A DNA stretch of 64,000 nt from Staphylococcus pragensis. Its GTDB lineage: Bacteria; Bacillota; Bacilli; Staphylococcales; Staphylococcaceae. Position 1 is the first letter of the stretch; the number at the start of each line of letters is the position of its first letter. The stretch is from the NCBI RefSeq assembly GCF_004785665.1, contig NZ_SRPJ01000001.1, forward strand, positions 744,001-808,000. Reading direction: 5' to 3'. The notes beneath the pieces were generated by a model. It did not search any database, was not told the origin of the DNA, and worked only from the letters and a program-made list of their open reading frames with translations. The translations under genes and the position numbers were made by a program. Positions 18,972-28,963 of the stretch are shown piece after piece.

Positions 18972-19627
18972 CGGATCACATACCCTACACCACGTACAGT
19001 TTCAATTGTTTTCTCTTTACCAAATGGCTTTAATTTATTTCTTAAATAGCGAATATAAACATCTACCACATTCGTTTCTACTTCGCTATCATACCCCCAT
19101 ACATGATCTAAAATTTGTTCTCTTTGTAATACATGATTACGGTTTGTCGCTAATACGTATAATAGATCATATTCTGTCTTCGTTAAATCAAGTTGTTCAC
19201 CATTAACGGTAACTTTGAATGCATCGATATCAATTTTAATACCATTGATGTCGATAATATCTTTTTGGGGTTGGCGACGTAATACTGCACGAATTCTAGC
19301 GAATAACTCTTCTATTTCAAATGGTTTTACAATATAATCATCAGCACCATAGTCTAATCCAGTCACCTTATCATACGTATCACTTTTGGCTGTAATAATA
19401 ATAATAGGCGTAGTCTGTTCTTGACGCACACGGCGACATATTTCAAGACCGTTAATATTAGGAAGCATTAAATCTAAAATAATTAAATCATAACTATTGT
19501 TTAATGCTTTGTCTAAACCAGCTTGCCCTTCATATTCAATATCCACGTTATAATTATCGTGGGTTAATTCTAATTCAAGGAATCGAGCTAAATTTTGTTC
19601 ATCCTCTACTATTAATATATCTGTCAA
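18968..19627 (-). CDS. arlR: Response regulator ArlR
   Basis: OmpR/PhoB-family regulator: receiver domain with acidic pocket ED near residue 9, phosphoacceptor aspartate in LIILDLMLP (D52 when counted from the TTG start), T in IIIITAK and K in VKPF, then a winged-helix DNA-binding domain from about 125 with [11 protein letters not shown] and the final [11 protein letters not shown]. The longest open frame begins at a GTG (19636) that overlaps the ribosome binding site AAAGAGGTG; the TTG at 19627 has proper spacing and gives [10 protein letters not shown], matching the S. aureus ArlR N-terminus and 219-residue length. It is upstream of arlS with 4-nt overlap. Confidence 0.93.
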   Translation of the reverse strand: MTDILIVEDEQNLARFLELELTHDNYNVDIEYEGQAGLDKALNNSYDLIILDLMLPNINGLEICRRVRQEQTTPIIIITAKSDTYDKVTGLDYGADDYIVKPFEIEELFARIRAVLRRQPQKDIIDINGIKIDIDAFKVTVNGEQLDLTKTEYDLLYVLATNRNHVLQREQILDHVWGYDSEVETNVVDVYIRYLRNKLKPFGKEKTIETVRGVGYVIR

Positions 19628-19691
19628 TGGTTGCACCTCTTTTTTTGAAAATAAGCTAACAAATACGTTTAATAATTTAAAATTAATTTCC

Positions 19692-19711
19692 GCTAATTAT
19701 GGCCAATTAGC
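19692..19711. repeat. Inverted repeat upstream of arlR
   Basis: GCTAATT (19692-19698) and AATTAGC (19705-19711) form a perfect 7-bp dyad with a 6-bp centre, 65-84 nt upstream of the arlR start, beside a TTATAATA-type -10 region for the minus strand. It could be an operator or autoregulatory site; no known consensus is recognised. Confidence 0.35.
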
Positions 19712-19850
19712 CCTTTATAATATAAGTAATATTTTATCATAGTATATCTCTAAATAAGCATACAAGTATGTTAAAGCAAAGTAAGATGTGATGAATTTTT
19801 GACTTAACATTAAACGCTTCAAAATAAATCTAAATTTTTCACATTTCTAA

Positions 19851-19899
19851 TTGACAATGATTATCAGTCGTGTATAATAATAGTTGAAAATGATTATCA
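19851..19899 (+). promoter_or_regulatory. Sigma-A promoter with two Fur boxes
   Basis: TTGACA (19851-19856), 16-bp spacer, TATAAT (19873-19878): a near-consensus promoter. Fur boxes of 14/15 match to TGATAATNATTATCA overlap its -35 (TGACAATGATTATCA, 19852-19866) and its start site (TGAAAATGATTATCA, 19885-19899). Such a layout gives strong iron-dependent repression. It drives the non-coding gene immediately downstream. Confidence 0.9.
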
Positions 19900-20072
19900 A
19901 TACCGACTAAGACAATTCCCCCCACATATATTTCGTTCTTACAGGGTTGATCATTTTCGAGTTATTCCCCTTTTATATGCCCGTAAAAGACTAACGTTGA
20001 AGTTTTAAAATTAGCTTAAACGTTTTAATTAAAGTAGTGAATCTAATGCCGAGGTTCACTGCTTTCTTTTTT
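19886..20072 (+). ncRNA. isrR: Fur-regulated small RNA, IsrR-type
   Basis: A ~187-nt plus-strand transcript is predicted from the Fur-controlled promoter to an intrinsic terminator: AGTAGTGAA (20033-20041) pairs with TTCACTGCT (20055-20063), followed by TTCTTTTTT. No open frame with a ribosome binding site is inside. It contains C-rich single-stranded candidates, CCCCCC (19918-19923), CCCC (19967-19970) and GCCCG (19979-19983), as expected of a small RNA that pairs with Shine-Dalgarno G-runs. Position between arlR and a PAP2 gene, two Fur boxes and the C-rich motifs match IsrR of S. aureus, which represses mRNAs for iron-using enzymes under iron starvation. Exact ends are estimates. Confidence 0.85.
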
Positions 20073-20100
20073 GGTTATTTCTCACTTACCTCATTTTCCT

Positions 20101-20148
20101 AAAAAGAAAAGAGAAACAGGCTTCAAATATGAATACTCTGCTTCTCTT
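20101..20148 (-). terminator. Terminator of the PAP2 gene
   Basis: Minus-strand AAGAGAAGCAG pairs with CTGTTTCTCTT (plus 20138-20148 and 20109-20119, one mismatch), followed by TTCTTTTT. It lies just after the small RNA terminator that comes from the other side. Confidence 0.75.
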
Positions 20149-20158
20149 ATGAAAAATA

Positions 20159-20782
20159 TTAATATGAAGTTGGATATAGTTGTTTCTTCAAAATTAATGT
20201 TGATAAAACAATACAGAAAGCGCCGCCAATAATGCCAGCAATAACATCAGTAGGATAATGCACGCCTAAATACACTCTTGAAATTGAAATTAACAGAATG
20301 AATAAGGCACATAGTCCGATGATAATGCCTTTATTAGAACCAGACATACTTCGATTAGCAATAAACATTGCACTTCCGAAAAATGACGTTGAACCCATGG
20401 CATGTCCACTAGGGAAACTAAAACCACTGATATCAATTAAACGTAATAATGTTGGACGTTCACGGTCAAAGATGTTCTTTAATACAGGGTTTAGAATGCC
20501 TGATAATGCCATAACAATTGCAAAAAATAATGCTTCAATTTTACAGCGTTTAAGCATTAAATAAGCTACAAACATTAATGATAAACAAACCATGGCCCAC
20601 ACTTCTCCAATTTTAGTTGCGCCTAGCAAAATTGAAGTTGTTATAAAACTTTCTGATGAATAAATAAATTCATATACTTCTGTATCAATCCATTTACCTA
20701 ATCTTGATTCATGGAAAAAAGCGATAATTCCAAAGATTAGAGTGAAAACTATGAGTAATGTAATGCGCTTTGCACGATTCAT
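20159..20782 (-). CDS. pgpB: PAP2-family phosphatase (PgpB-like)
   Basis: 207-residue integral membrane protein with about six transmembrane segments and the full PAP2 motif set: KNIFDRERP (K-x6-R-P), SFPSGHA, and SRVYLGVHYPTDV (S-R-x5-H-x3-D). Such enzymes dephosphorylate phosphatidylglycerol phosphate or undecaprenyl pyrophosphate on the outer face of the membrane. Proximity to murG fits recycling of the undecaprenyl carrier, but the exact lipid cannot be told. The ATG at 20782 is 8 nt from GGAGG; the in-frame TTG before it is too close. Confidence 0.88.
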   Translation of the reverse strand: MNRAKRITLLIVFTLIFGIIAFFHESRLGKWIDTEVYEFIYSSESFITTSILLGATKIGEVWAMVCLSLMFVAYLMLKRCKIEALFFAIVMALSGILNPVLKNIFDRERPTLLRLIDISGFSFPSGHAMGSTSFFGSAMFIANRSMSGSNKGIIIGLCALFILLISISRVYLGVHYPTDVIAGIIGGAFCIVLSTLILKKQLYPTSY

Positions 20783-20800
20783 CAAGTACGCCTCCTGTAT

Positions 20801-21868
20801 TTATAAAGCGTCGTTCAAGATTTTATCAAACAAATCTTCTCTAGTATAACTTTCATTATAGGTTTCCATTTGTTTAATGATACTGTCACGTTGACTTTCA
20901 ATATCTTTTAATTGTTCTAAAAGTTTAACTTGAGTGAGCTGATCTTCAGGAATTGTTCTGCCATAACCTTTAGATTCAAAGTTTTTAGCATTATCTATTT
21001 GGTCGCCACGAGATTGATCTAATCCTAATGGGATTAAAAGCATTGGAATACGTAACGTTAAAAATTCATATATAGCATTTGATCCAGCTCGACTTACTAC
21101 GGTATCCGTAATAGCAAGTAAGTCAGTAAGTTCCTCTTTCACAAATTCGTATTGTACATATCCACTCTTATTAATAGAGTGATCGATTAAACCATGACCT
21201 GTAAGATGAATGATTTGATAATCTTGAAGCAGTGCTTCAAAATTTTCACGAATCGCATCGTTTAACTTTTTACTACCTAAACTTCCACCCATTACAAGTA
21301 AGACTTTCTTAGAATTGTTAAAGCCTGTAAGTTGATAACCACGTTCTTTGTTACCTTCTTTTAAGTCTGCACGTATTGTTGCACCTACAAAATCTGCTTT
21401 GTCTTTAGGAAGATAATTTAAAGTGTCCTCGAATGTTGTGTAGATTTTTTTAGCAAATTTTAAAGATATCTTATTTGCTAAACCAGGTGTTAAATCTGAC
21501 TCATGAATAATTGTTGGGATTTTTAATGAACGAGCGGCTATTACTACTGGAACAGAAACAAATCCCCCTTTAGAAAATAGTAAATCTGGCTTCTCTTTTT
21601 TTAATACTTTACGTGCATCAAGAACGCCTTTTAATACTTTGAATACATCTTTAGCATTTTCAAAAGATAAATATCTACGTAACTTACCACTTGATATTGG
21701 ATAATATTTAATCTCAGATAATTGAGATTCAATCATTTCACGTTCAATGCCGTTTTTAGATCCAATGTAAAATGCCGTGTGACCTTTTTCAATAGCAGTC
21801 GGAATGAGACTTAGATTTACGGACACATGTCCGACTGTGCCGCCACCAGTAAATGCTATTTTAGTCAT
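20801..21868 (-). CDS. murG: UDP-N-acetylglucosamine--lipid I transferase MurG
   Basis: 355-residue GT-B glycosyltransferase converting lipid I to lipid II at the inner membrane face. The N-terminal domain has the glycine loop FTGGGTVGH (7-15) and HESDLTPGLANK; the C-terminal domain has LVMGGSLGSKKLN and SRAGSNAIYEFL for UDP-GlcNAc binding, and LIPLGLDQSRGDQ. It lies 18 nt upstream of the PAP2 gene and 18 nt after the acetyltransferase gene, so a GNAT-murG-pgpB operon is likely. Confidence 0.96.
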   Translation of the reverse strand: MTKIAFTGGGTVGHVSVNLSLIPTAIEKGHTAFYIGSKNGIEREMIESQLSEIKYYPISSGKLRRYLSFENAKDVFKVLKGVLDARKVLKKEKPDLLFSKGGFVSVPVVIAARSLKIPTIIHESDLTPGLANKISLKFAKKIYTTFEDTLNYLPKDKADFVGATIRADLKEGNKERGYQLTGFNNSKKVLLVMGGSLGSKKLNDAIRENFEALLQDYQIIHLTGHGLIDHSINKSGYVQYEFVKEELTDLLAITDTVVSRAGSNAIYEFLTLRIPMLLIPLGLDQSRGDQIDNAKNFESKGYGRTIPEDQLTQVKLLEQLKDIESQRDSIIKQMETYNESYTREDLFDKILNDAL

Positions 21869-21886
21869 AGTTATTAACCTCTATTC

Positions 21887-22393
21887 TTATATGTTTTTAT
21901 AGTATGCATAGAATGGTGCACCTCTATCAAAGGGATGATAGTCTATTTCTGCCTCGCCAACTTTTTCGAACCCAAACTTCTCAAATAAGCCTTGTGCAGG
22001 TTTATTAAGCGCAAACGTATCAGTTAATATAACATGTACGTCGTGATCTTCAGCAAGTTGAACAGCGAAGTCAAATAATTCAGTAGCTGCACCTTTATAA
22101 TTTTTTGACCCAGCTAATCTGTGGATGACATAAGCACCTTCTCTATCAACTGGCCATTCTAAATCATCATACCATTCTGATTGTTGTTGGTCGACCACTA
22201 TAAAACCGTAAATTGAATTCTCTTCTTCTAATACATAAAGCGTTTCAGTATCAATATCTTCTTCAAAATGTTCGGCAATAGGATATTTGTCATCCCATTG
22301 ATTATTATCTTGTTCTTGCATTAATTGTTTTGCTTCTTCAACTAATGTCTCGATTTGATTTATATCTTCTTTTTTACCTAATCTAATTGTCAT
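21887..22393 (-). CDS. GNAT-family N-acetyltransferase
   Basis: 168 residues starting MTIRLGKKEDINQIETLVEEAK. The ATG at 22393 is 8 nt after AGAGGTG; a TTG two codons upstream is too near. The GNAT fold is recognisable from the N-terminal beta1-alpha1 pattern, the central YGFIVVDQQ strand, the acetyl-CoA loop region AYVIHRLAGSKNYKGAATELFDFA (the pyrophosphate-binding Q/RxxGxG/A motif is only loosely kept) and the C-terminal NKPAQGLFEKFGFEKVGE. Substrate unknown. It lies between ctpA and murG with short gaps on both sides. Confidence 0.83.
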   Translation of the reverse strand: MTIRLGKKEDINQIETLVEEAKQLMQEQDNNQWDDKYPIAEHFEEDIDTETLYVLEEENSIYGFIVVDQQQSEWYDDLEWPVDREGAYVIHRLAGSKNYKGAATELFDFAVQLAEDHDVHVILTDTFALNKPAQGLFEKFGFEKVGEAEIDYHPFDRGAPFYAYYKNI

Positions 22394-22408
22394 TTTCAAA
22401 ACACCTCT

Positions 22409-23881
22409 TTATTTTAGTTTATCCAATAATTTATCTAATACTGTATCTTCTTTATTAGATTTTTCAACTAATAACTGCGTGAATTTGTCGTTCGTTTTAG
22501 CATCAAATTTACCAGTAGTAGGTAAATGATTATCAGATTGAAATGCTTTAAGTTTAGTAGATAAATCTGAGTCAAATTGATTTGATTCGTCATTTATTTT
22601 ATAGCCTAAAGCATTTAAACCAATCTTAATTGATTTAACATTTTTATTATTATCTCCTACTGAATATGTTTTATCAGTTGGAATGACACTAATAGATTGA
22701 TACTTAGGAGATGCTATTTTAACATCTGGTTCGATACCTTTACCATGAATGTAGTGGCCATCTGGAGTTAACCATTTCATTTGAGTATATTTTAATAATG
22801 AACCATCACTAAATTCACGAGTTGTTTGTACTATACCTTTACCAAACGTTTTTGAACCATAAACTTTTGCTTTATGATGATCTTTCAGAGCTCCTGTAAA
22901 TACTTCTGAGGCACTTGCTGAGCCTTCATTTACTAAAATGCTCACTTTCATATCTTTTGCTTCTTTTAAAGCGTCATTCGATGTCGTAATTGATTCTTTA
23001 TCATTACCTTTCTCAAGTTGAACAACAGTTTGTCCTTTATCGATAAAGATATTAGCCATTTTAACGGCTTCATCTAATAAGCCACCCGGATTATTACGTA
23101 AATCAAGTACAATACTGCGAACACCTTCTTTATGTGCTTTAAGTACTGCCGCTTTTAATTCGCCAGCCGTATTTTCTTGGAATTTATTAATGGTCAAAAT
23201 ACCGATACCATCTTTTTTCTTATATTCTACGCTTTTAACATGGATTTTTTCTCGTTTAATATCTATATCTTTTTCTTGAGATCCACGTTTAATAGTAAGT
23301 GTTACTGTGGTACCTTCTTTACCACGCACCTTTTTGACTACTTCATCTAAAGGTTTGCCTTCAACAGAATGTCCATTTATTTTAGTTACAACATCTTTCG
23401 GTTGTATTCCTGCTTTTTCAGCAGGAGAATCTTTAATAGGACTTGTAATCATAATTTCTTTGTCTTTCTTCTGCATTTCTGCTCCGATACCTACGAAGTC
23501 ACCTGAAACATCTTCGTTAAAACTTTTAGTTTCTTCTTTAGTCATGTATTCAGAATATGGATCTTTTAATTCTTTAACCATACCGTCGATGGCTGCTTCT
23601 GTTAATTTATTAGATTGTTGTTTTTTATAATAATCATTATTTAGAGTTTTATAGGCGTATTCAATTTTTTTCATTTCTTTACGTTCGTCTTTAGTCAAAC
23701 CACTCAATTTGTGATTGATTCCAATCGTCGCAGCAACAGTTAATGCTGCAGTGAGAATAATAGCAAGCAGTAAGATAAGAATAAATTGCCAAATCTTTAA
23801 GTGTACTTTTTTAGGAGATGACACTTCTTCATTTTGATTAGAAGACAATCGCTCATCATGCTTATCTGTATTATGATTCAT
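22409..23881 (-). CDS. ctpA: Carboxy-terminal processing protease CtpA (S41 family)
   Basis: 490 residues: short cytoplasmic N-terminus, transmembrane helix about 29-53, PDZ domain about 125-205 (FVGIGAEM, AGIQPKDVVTKING), S41 protease core with LDLRNNPGGLLDEAV (259-273), the serine-containing NEGSASASEVF (318-328) and the catalytic lysine in GSKTFGKG (K348), and a C-terminal peptidoglycan-binding domain (about 395-475). In S. aureus CtpA is a membrane/cell-wall protease important for stress tolerance and virulence. It overlaps no neighbour and precedes the GNAT gene by 15 nt. Confidence 0.94.
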   Translation of the reverse strand: MNHNTDKHDERLSSNQNEEVSSPKKVHLKIWQFILILLLAIILTAALTVAATIGINHKLSGLTKDERKEMKKIEYAYKTLNNDYYKKQQSNKLTEAAIDGMVKELKDPYSEYMTKEETKSFNEDVSGDFVGIGAEMQKKDKEIMITSPIKDSPAEKAGIQPKDVVTKINGHSVEGKPLDEVVKKVRGKEGTTVTLTIKRGSQEKDIDIKREKIHVKSVEYKKKDGIGILTINKFQENTAGELKAAVLKAHKEGVRSIVLDLRNNPGGLLDEAVKMANIFIDKGQTVVQLEKGNDKESITTSNDALKEAKDMKVSILVNEGSASASEVFTGALKDHHKAKVYGSKTFGKGIVQTTREFSDGSLLKYTQMKWLTPDGHYIHGKGIEPDVKIASPKYQSISVIPTDKTYSVGDNNKNVKSIKIGLNALGYKINDESNQFDSDLSTKLKAFQSDNHLPTTGKFDAKTNDKFTQLLVEKSNKEDTVLDKLLDKLK

Positions 23882-23989
23882 TCAAACACTTCCTCTATTA
23901 CTTCATATGTATTTACTCTTTATTTTGAAAAGATATTACTAGTATGTCTTTATTTATAGTTAAACGCAAATTAGAAGACTATTTAAAGT

Positions 23990-24048
23990 TTAAAGTAATA
24001 AAGCGGGAGAGAAATCAATCTTTTGTTAAAAAGATTTCCTCGTCCCGC
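23990..24048 (-). terminator. Terminator after yozE, staphylococcal intergenic hairpin type
   Basis: Minus-strand GCGGGACGAGGAAATC pairs with GATTTCTCTCCCGC (plus 24033-24048 and 24003-24016) apart from small bulges, followed by TTTATTACTTT. The GGGACGA...TTTC...CCC composition resembles a hairpin family scattered between staphylococcal genes. Confidence 0.75.
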
Positions 24049-24062
24049 CCTAGCAAGAATAA

Positions 24063-24284
24063 TTAAAATTTCAACCATTCTGTATATTCTTCATATAAAT
24101 CGTCAAATACTGACATTGGTACTGTAATATCACTTTGCATCTCAATATAATCAGATAGTGTATTAAAGTCGCTTTCATGTTTAGGAAAAGCTAAATCATT
24201 AAAAATTTCTTCAGCTAATTCGCCTTTACTATCTTTTCTTCCTCTGACAGTAAGTGCAAATTGGTAAAAAGAATGATTCTTCAT
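24063..24284 (-). CDS. YozE family small protein
   Basis: 73 residues, [40 protein letters not shown]..., matching the YozE/UPF0346 family: small helical (SAM-like) proteins of unknown function in Firmicutes. Its ATG overlaps the crr stop codon (TAATG, 1-nt overlap), so translation is coupled to crr. It ends the msrA-msrB-crr unit. Confidence 0.88.
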   Translation of the reverse strand: MKNHSFYQFALTVRGRKDSKGELAEEIFNDLAFPKHESDFNTLSDYIEMQSDITVPMSVFDDLYEEYTEWLKF

Positions 24285-24784
24285 TAGCTCATAGTCACAT
24301 CAATGACTTTTGTTTCGCCTTTTACTACTGCTTGAACATCATCGAAATGAATTGATTCAGTTTGATCTGAATTAGTAATAATAATTGGTGAGATGACATC
24401 TTTAGCATTTTTTCTGATATATTCTAAATCAAATTTTAATAATGGGTCGCCAACTTTTACTGTATCACCACTATTTACTAAAATTTCAAAGCCTTGACCA
24501 TCCAGTTGGACAGTATCTAAACCAATGTGTACTAAAAGTTCAAGACCATTATCAGCTTTCAACCCAATAGCGTGTTTTGTAGGAAAGACATTATCTACTT
24601 TACCTTCAATTGGTGATACTACTTCACCTTCAGAAGGATTAATACCAAAACCTTCACCCATCATTTTTTGTGCAAATACAGGATCTGGAATATCTTCGAT
24701 TTTTACATATTCACCTGTAAGTGGTGCATAAATTTCAGTTTCTTTGTTAACTTCTTTACCTTTACCAAATAATTTTTTAAACAT
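24284..24784 (-). CDS. crr: Glucose-type PTS EIIA component
   Basis: 166-residue single-domain EIIA. The phosphorylated histidine is H87 in [10 protein letters not shown] and the assisting histidine is H71 in [19 protein letters not shown] and MGEGFGI are family marks. It receives phosphate from HPr and passes it to glucose-type EIIB domains that lack their own EIIA. It is embedded behind msrA-msrB (15-nt gap), a Bacillales/Staphylococcus arrangement that gives no direct clue to sugar specificity. Confidence 0.94.
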   Translation of the reverse strand: MFKKLFGKGKEVNKETEIYAPLTGEYVKIEDIPDPVFAQKMMGEGFGINPSEGEVVSPIEGKVDNVFPTKHAIGLKADNGLELLVHIGLDTVQLDGQGFEILVNSGDTVKVGDPLLKFDLEYIRKNAKDVISPIIITNSDQTESIHFDDVQAVVKGETKVIDVTMS

Positions 24785-24799
24785 ATTTATTCACTCCTA

Positions 24800-25228
24800 T
24801 TATTTTTCAAAATGTGGAATTAAATCGCCATATCCAAGGTCTTCTAATTTCTCATAAGGTATGAACTGAATTGCAGCTGAATTAATACAATATCGTAAAC
24901 CGCCACTTTCTTTAGGACCATCGTTAAACACATGCCCTAAATGACTATTTGCTTCTTCAGATCTTACTTCCGTTCTAACCATACCAAATGTTTTATCAAC
25001 GAGTTCAATGATTTCATCATCGTCAATTGCTTTAGAAAAACTTGGCCATCCACAATTGGACTCAAATTTTTCTTCAGATGTAAATAATGGCTTACCTGAA
25101 ATTTTATCAACGTAAATTCCTTTATCAAAATGATTCCAGTATTCATTTTGAAATGGAGGCTCAGTACCATTTTCTTGTGTTACTAAGTATTCCATATCAT
25201 TTAGTTCATTTTTATTTTTTTTAATCAT
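24800..25228 (-). CDS. msrB: Peptide methionine-R-sulfoxide reductase MsrB
   Basis: 142 residues from the ATG at 25228, which follows TTGGGGGTC and lies inside the end of msrA (8-nt overlap). Motifs: [24 protein letters not shown] and the catalytic [11 protein letters not shown]. The paired CxxC zinc motifs seen in many MsrB are absent, as usual for staphylococcal MsrB. It repairs the R-epimer of oxidised methionine, complementing MsrA. Confidence 0.95.
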   Translation of the reverse strand: MIKKNKNELNDMEYLVTQENGTEPPFQNEYWNHFDKGIYVDKISGKPLFTSEEKFESNCGWPSFSKAIDDDEIIELVDKTFGMVRTEVRSEEANSHLGHVFNDGPKESGGLRYCINSAAIQFIPYEKLEDLGYGDLIPHFEK

Positions 25229-25748
25229 TTTTTGACCCCCAATGCGATTCAATAAAAGCTTTTCTACCTGATCCACGTTGGTACTGTTCGTAGTGCATAG
25301 GGTTTTTCTTATAATAATCTTGATGATAATCCTCTGCTGGATAAAAATTCTTATAAGGAAGCACAGGCGTAATGACAGGTTTTTTAAAAATACCTTGTTC
25401 ATTCAACTGTTGAATTTTTAATTCAGCAGCTTGTTTTTGTTTCTCATCATGATAAAAGATTGCAGGTTCATAGCTTTCGCCTCTATCAAAGAATTGACCA
25501 CTATTATCAGTAGGATCAAATGTTTTAAAATAAACATCTAATATATTTTCAAAAGATGTAATTTCAGGATTGTAAGTGATTTGTACAGCTTCTCTATGGC
25601 CTGTTTCATTCGTACAAACTTGTTCATATGTGGGATTCTCTACGTCACCGCCAGTATAACCTGAAACTACACTTTCAATACCTGGATATGAAGTGAATGG
25701 TTTAACCATGCACCAAAAGCATCCTCCAGCAAATGTTGCGTATGCCAT
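25221..25748 (-). CDS. msrA: Peptide methionine-S-sulfoxide reductase MsrA
   Basis: 175 residues with the catalytic GGCFWC motif (8-13; nucleophile C10), [15 protein letters not shown], and [12 protein letters not shown]. It reduces the S-epimer of methionine sulfoxide with thioredoxin. GGAGGTAATT precedes the ATG. It is the first gene of the msrA-msrB-crr-yozE operon. Staphylococci usually have further msrA copies elsewhere. Confidence 0.95.
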   Translation of the reverse strand: MAYATFAGGCFWCMVKPFTSYPGIESVVSGYTGGDVENPTYEQVCTNETGHREAVQITYNPEITSFENILDVYFKTFDPTDNSGQFFDRGESYEPAIFYHDEKQKQAAELKIQQLNEQGIFKKPVITPVLPYKNFYPAEDYHQDYYKKNPMHYEQYQRGSGRKAFIESHWGSKND

Positions 25749-25833
25749 TTAATTACCTCCTTTGTCATTATTTAAATTTACGCTAATATGCGTATATTTT
25801 AAAGTGATTTACTTATTCAGCACTTAAAATATA

Positions 25834-26673
25834 TTAATGACGAACAACGACTAGCCCTATTGCCCCTTGTCCAGTATGAGTCGAAATAACTGGTGTTGTG
25901 ACATTTACATCATATTCTTGAGGACCAAAAGCATCATCAAATTGTGATTTTAATTTTTCGACAAAATCAATCACATTAGCGTGCGCGACACCAATAGATT
26001 TAATTTTATGTTTGTCAATAAATTCTGAAATTTCTTTTTTTAAATATTGAATACTTGAGTTTTGTGTACGTGCATTATGCACCATTTCTAAATAGCCATC
26101 TTCCAGCGTACCAATAGGCTTGATTTTCATAATATTTCCAATAAACCCTTTTGTCTTACTAATACGTCCACCTTTGATTAATTGATTAAGTTGACCTATA
26201 ACTACAAATAATTTTGTATTTTTTTGTACTTCTTTAAGGCTCTCAACTATTTCAAACGAAGATAGATTAGTATTAACTAATTCAACTAATTTTTGAATTT
26301 GATAACCAAGACCAAATGAAATTGATTTTGAATCAATGACAGTTATATTGGCATCTACCATTTCACTTGCTTGTAGTGCAGTTTGGTAAGTTCCGCTTAG
26401 TCCAGATGACATGTGTATACTAAAAATTTCTACATCATCTTTCGATAAAGTTTCATATAGTTCGATAAACTTCCCAATTGGCGGTTGACTCGTCTTAACA
26501 TCGGCGTCATCTTCGATATGTTGTATATATTCTTCAGATGTAATGTCTAATTGATCGACATAAGATTTGCCATCAATCGTTACACTTAAAGGAATGACGT
26601 GGATATCATGTTCTTTTAAATAATCTTGTGATAAGTCTGACGTAGAATCCGTCACTATAATTTGTTTTGTCAT
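25834..26673 (-). CDS. DegV family fatty-acid-binding protein
   Basis: 279 residues from the ATG at 26673, 6 nt after TGGAGG; the longer frame starts upstream of that site. Features are VTDSTSDLS, the conserved TSQPP (fatty-acid carboxylate contact), [15 protein letters not shown] [15 protein letters not shown] and the C-terminal [15 protein letters not shown]. DegV/FakB proteins bind fatty acids; the FakB type presents exogenous fatty acids to the kinase FakA, so this could be a FakB paralogue, but at this locus (downstream of folA) that is not proven. Confidence 0.88.
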   Translation of the reverse strand: MTKQIIVTDSTSDLSQDYLKEHDIHVIPLSVTIDGKSYVDQLDITSEEYIQHIEDDADVKTSQPPIGKFIELYETLSKDDVEIFSIHMSSGLSGTYQTALQASEMVDANITVIDSKSISFGLGYQIQKLVELVNTNLSSFEIVESLKEVQKNTKLFVVIGQLNQLIKGGRISKTKGFIGNIMKIKPIGTLEDGYLEMVHNARTQNSSIQYLKKEISEFIDKHKIKSIGVAHANVIDFVEKLKSQFDDAFGPQEYDVNVTTPVISTHTGQGAIGLVVVRH

Positions 26674-26694
26674 AAGTACCTCCATTAAATCACT

Positions 26695-27201
<507 letters not shown>

Positions 27202-27305
27202 TTAAGAAAAATTTTTGATTTTTATTAAGTAATTCAATTAAATATAGATTGAAATGTCTATATAAGGTTACTTCATTTTCAAATAAATAGTAAATCGGAA
27301 TAGCT

Positions 27306-28262
27306 TTATACTGCAATAGGTGCTTTGATTGCAGGATGTGATTGATAATCTATTAATTCAAGGTCTTCATAATTTATATCGAAAATCGAAGCGTTAGAAT
27401 TTATTTGTAATGTGGGAGGCGTATAGCTCTCTCTAGATAATTGCGTTTGAATAGCATCAATATGATTTGAATAAATATGTGCATCTCCAAATGTATGGAC
27501 AAATTCGCCTACTTCAAGGCCACATTCTTTAGCAATAAGGTGTGTTAATAAGGCGTAGCTAGCAATGTTAAAAGGCACACCTAAGAAAATGTCTGCACTA
27601 CGTTGATATAATTGGCAACTTAATTTACCGTCTTGTACATAAAATTGAAACATTGTATGACAAGGTGGCAAAGCCATTGAATCGATTTCAGCAGGATTCC
27701 ATGCAGATACAATGTGACGTCGTGAGTTAGGATTATCTTTGATTTGTTGGATCACTGTTTTTAATTGATCAAAGTGATTCCCTTCTTTATCTACCCAATC
27801 ACGCCATTGTTTACCATAAACATTTCCTAAATCGCCATACTTTTGAGCGAAACTATCATCATTTAAGATGCGTTGTTTAAATTTGGCCATTTCTTCTTTA
27901 TACAGTTCATTAAAATTAGAATCTTCTAAAGCTCTATGACCAAAATTTGTCATATCTGGTCCATCATAATCTTCAGATTGAATATATTTTTCAAAAGCCC
28001 ATTCATTCCAAATATTATTGTTATATTTTAATAAATATTGAATATTTGTATCGCCTTTAATAAACCACAATAATTCAGTAGCTACTAATTTGAATGATAC
28101 TTTTTTTGTAGTTAAAAGTGGGAATCCTTTTGATAAATCAAATCGTAGTTGATGACCAAATTTTGAAATTGTACCTGTGTGTGTTCGATCATCGCGTTCA
28201 TTACCTATTTTTAAGATTTCTTCGCATAAGCTGTGATACGCTGAATCAAAGGGGTTTAACAT
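27306..28262 (-). CDS. thyA: Thymidylate synthase
   Basis: 318-residue ThyA-type enzyme making dTMP from dUMP with methylene-tetrahydrofolate. Catalytic cysteine is C201 in [13 protein letters not shown]; also [10 protein letters not shown] and the dUMP-binding [20 protein letters not shown] and [10 protein letters not shown]. The gene is intact, so the thymidine-auxotroph small-colony defect is not present. AGGAGATGACACT precedes the ATG. It is followed by folA, which regenerates the cofactor. Confidence 0.97.
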   Translation of the reverse strand: MLNPFDSAYHSLCEEILKIGNERDDRTHTGTISKFGHQLRFDLSKGFPLLTTKKVSFKLVATELLWFIKGDTNIQYLLKYNNNIWNEWAFEKYIQSEDYDGPDMTNFGHRALEDSNFNELYKEEMAKFKQRILNDDSFAQKYGDLGNVYGKQWRDWVDKEGNHFDQLKTVIQQIKDNPNSRRHIVSAWNPAEIDSMALPPCHTMFQFYVQDGKLSCQLYQRSADIFLGVPFNIASYALLTHLIAKECGLEVGEFVHTFGDAHIYSNHIDAIQTQLSRESYTPPTLQINSNASIFDINYEDLELIDYQSHPAIKAPIAV

Positions 28263-28398
28263 AGTGTCATCTCCTAAATGTATATATTAACTATTATTAT
28301 ACTAGAAAATGAATGGTTATTAAATTATCTATAATAGAGTTCCTCAGTTTTTCAGAATTTTAATCATGAATAGAGGCCAATCTTTAAATATTAAACTA

Positions 28399-28461
28399 GC
28401 AAAATAAAAATAAAACCTATAATAAACTCTTTGAAAAAATCAATTAGCTATTATAGGTTTT
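28399..28461 (-). terminator. Terminator of brxA
   Basis: AAAACCTATAATA (28412-28424) and TATTATAGGTTTT (28449-28461) form a perfect 13-bp stem; on the minus strand it is followed by TTTTTATTTTG. Confidence 0.85.
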
Positions 28462-28490
28462 AAAAATTTATATTTAAAGATTAACTTTGT

Positions 28491-28925
28491 TTAGCAATTT
28501 TCATCAAAAGCGTCTTTAATGTCCATGCAAATATCTTGAATATCACGGCCTTCAATATGTTCACGTGGAATAAAGTGTTTCAATTCAGTACCTTTAAATA
28601 ATGCGTATGAAGGACTTGATGGTACTTGTTGAATATATTCACGCATTGTTTGTGTTGCTTCTTTATCTTGTCCAGCAAATACAGTGATTTTATTTGTAGG
28701 TTTTTTATCATTTTGTTCTGCTACGGCAACAGCTGCTGGTCTAGCTAAGCCAGCTGCACAACCGCAAGTAGAGTTGATAACAACGAATGTGGTATCGTTA
28801 TCGTCCACATTATTCATATAGTTTGATACTGCTTCACTTGTTTCTAAACTTTCAAAACCATTCTCAGTAAGTTCAGCACGCATTTGTTGTGCTAATTCTT
28901 TCATATATTGTTCATATGGATTCAT
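28491..28925 (-). CDS. brxA: Bacilliredoxin BrxA (YphP family)
   Basis: 144 residues with the C-G-C active site in [14 protein letters not shown] (C54, C56). Bacilliredoxins remove bacillithiol from S-bacillithiolated proteins after oxidative stress. The neighbourhood next to thyA/cvfC is the BrxA locus in S. aureus; bshA, needed to make bacillithiol, is also in this window. The family has also been called a disulphide isomerase. Confidence 0.92.
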   Translation of the reverse strand: MNPYEQYMKELAQQMRAELTENGFESLETSEAVSNYMNNVDDNDTTFVVINSTCGCAAGLARPAAVAVAEQNDKKPTNKITVFAGQDKEATQTMREYIQQVPSSPSYALFKGTELKHFIPREHIEGRDIQDICMDIKDAFDENC

Positions 28926-28963
28926 AGTAAATACACTCCTAATTTAAGTATTTAAATTATTGT

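Noticed and set aside
18862..19206. 114-codon plus-strand frame across the arlS/arlR junction
   Set aside because: Antisense shadow of two well supported genes, no ribosome binding site and no recognisable protein pattern.
23307..23630. 107-codon plus-strand frame inside ctpA
   Set aside because: Antisense shadow of the PDZ region; no start context.
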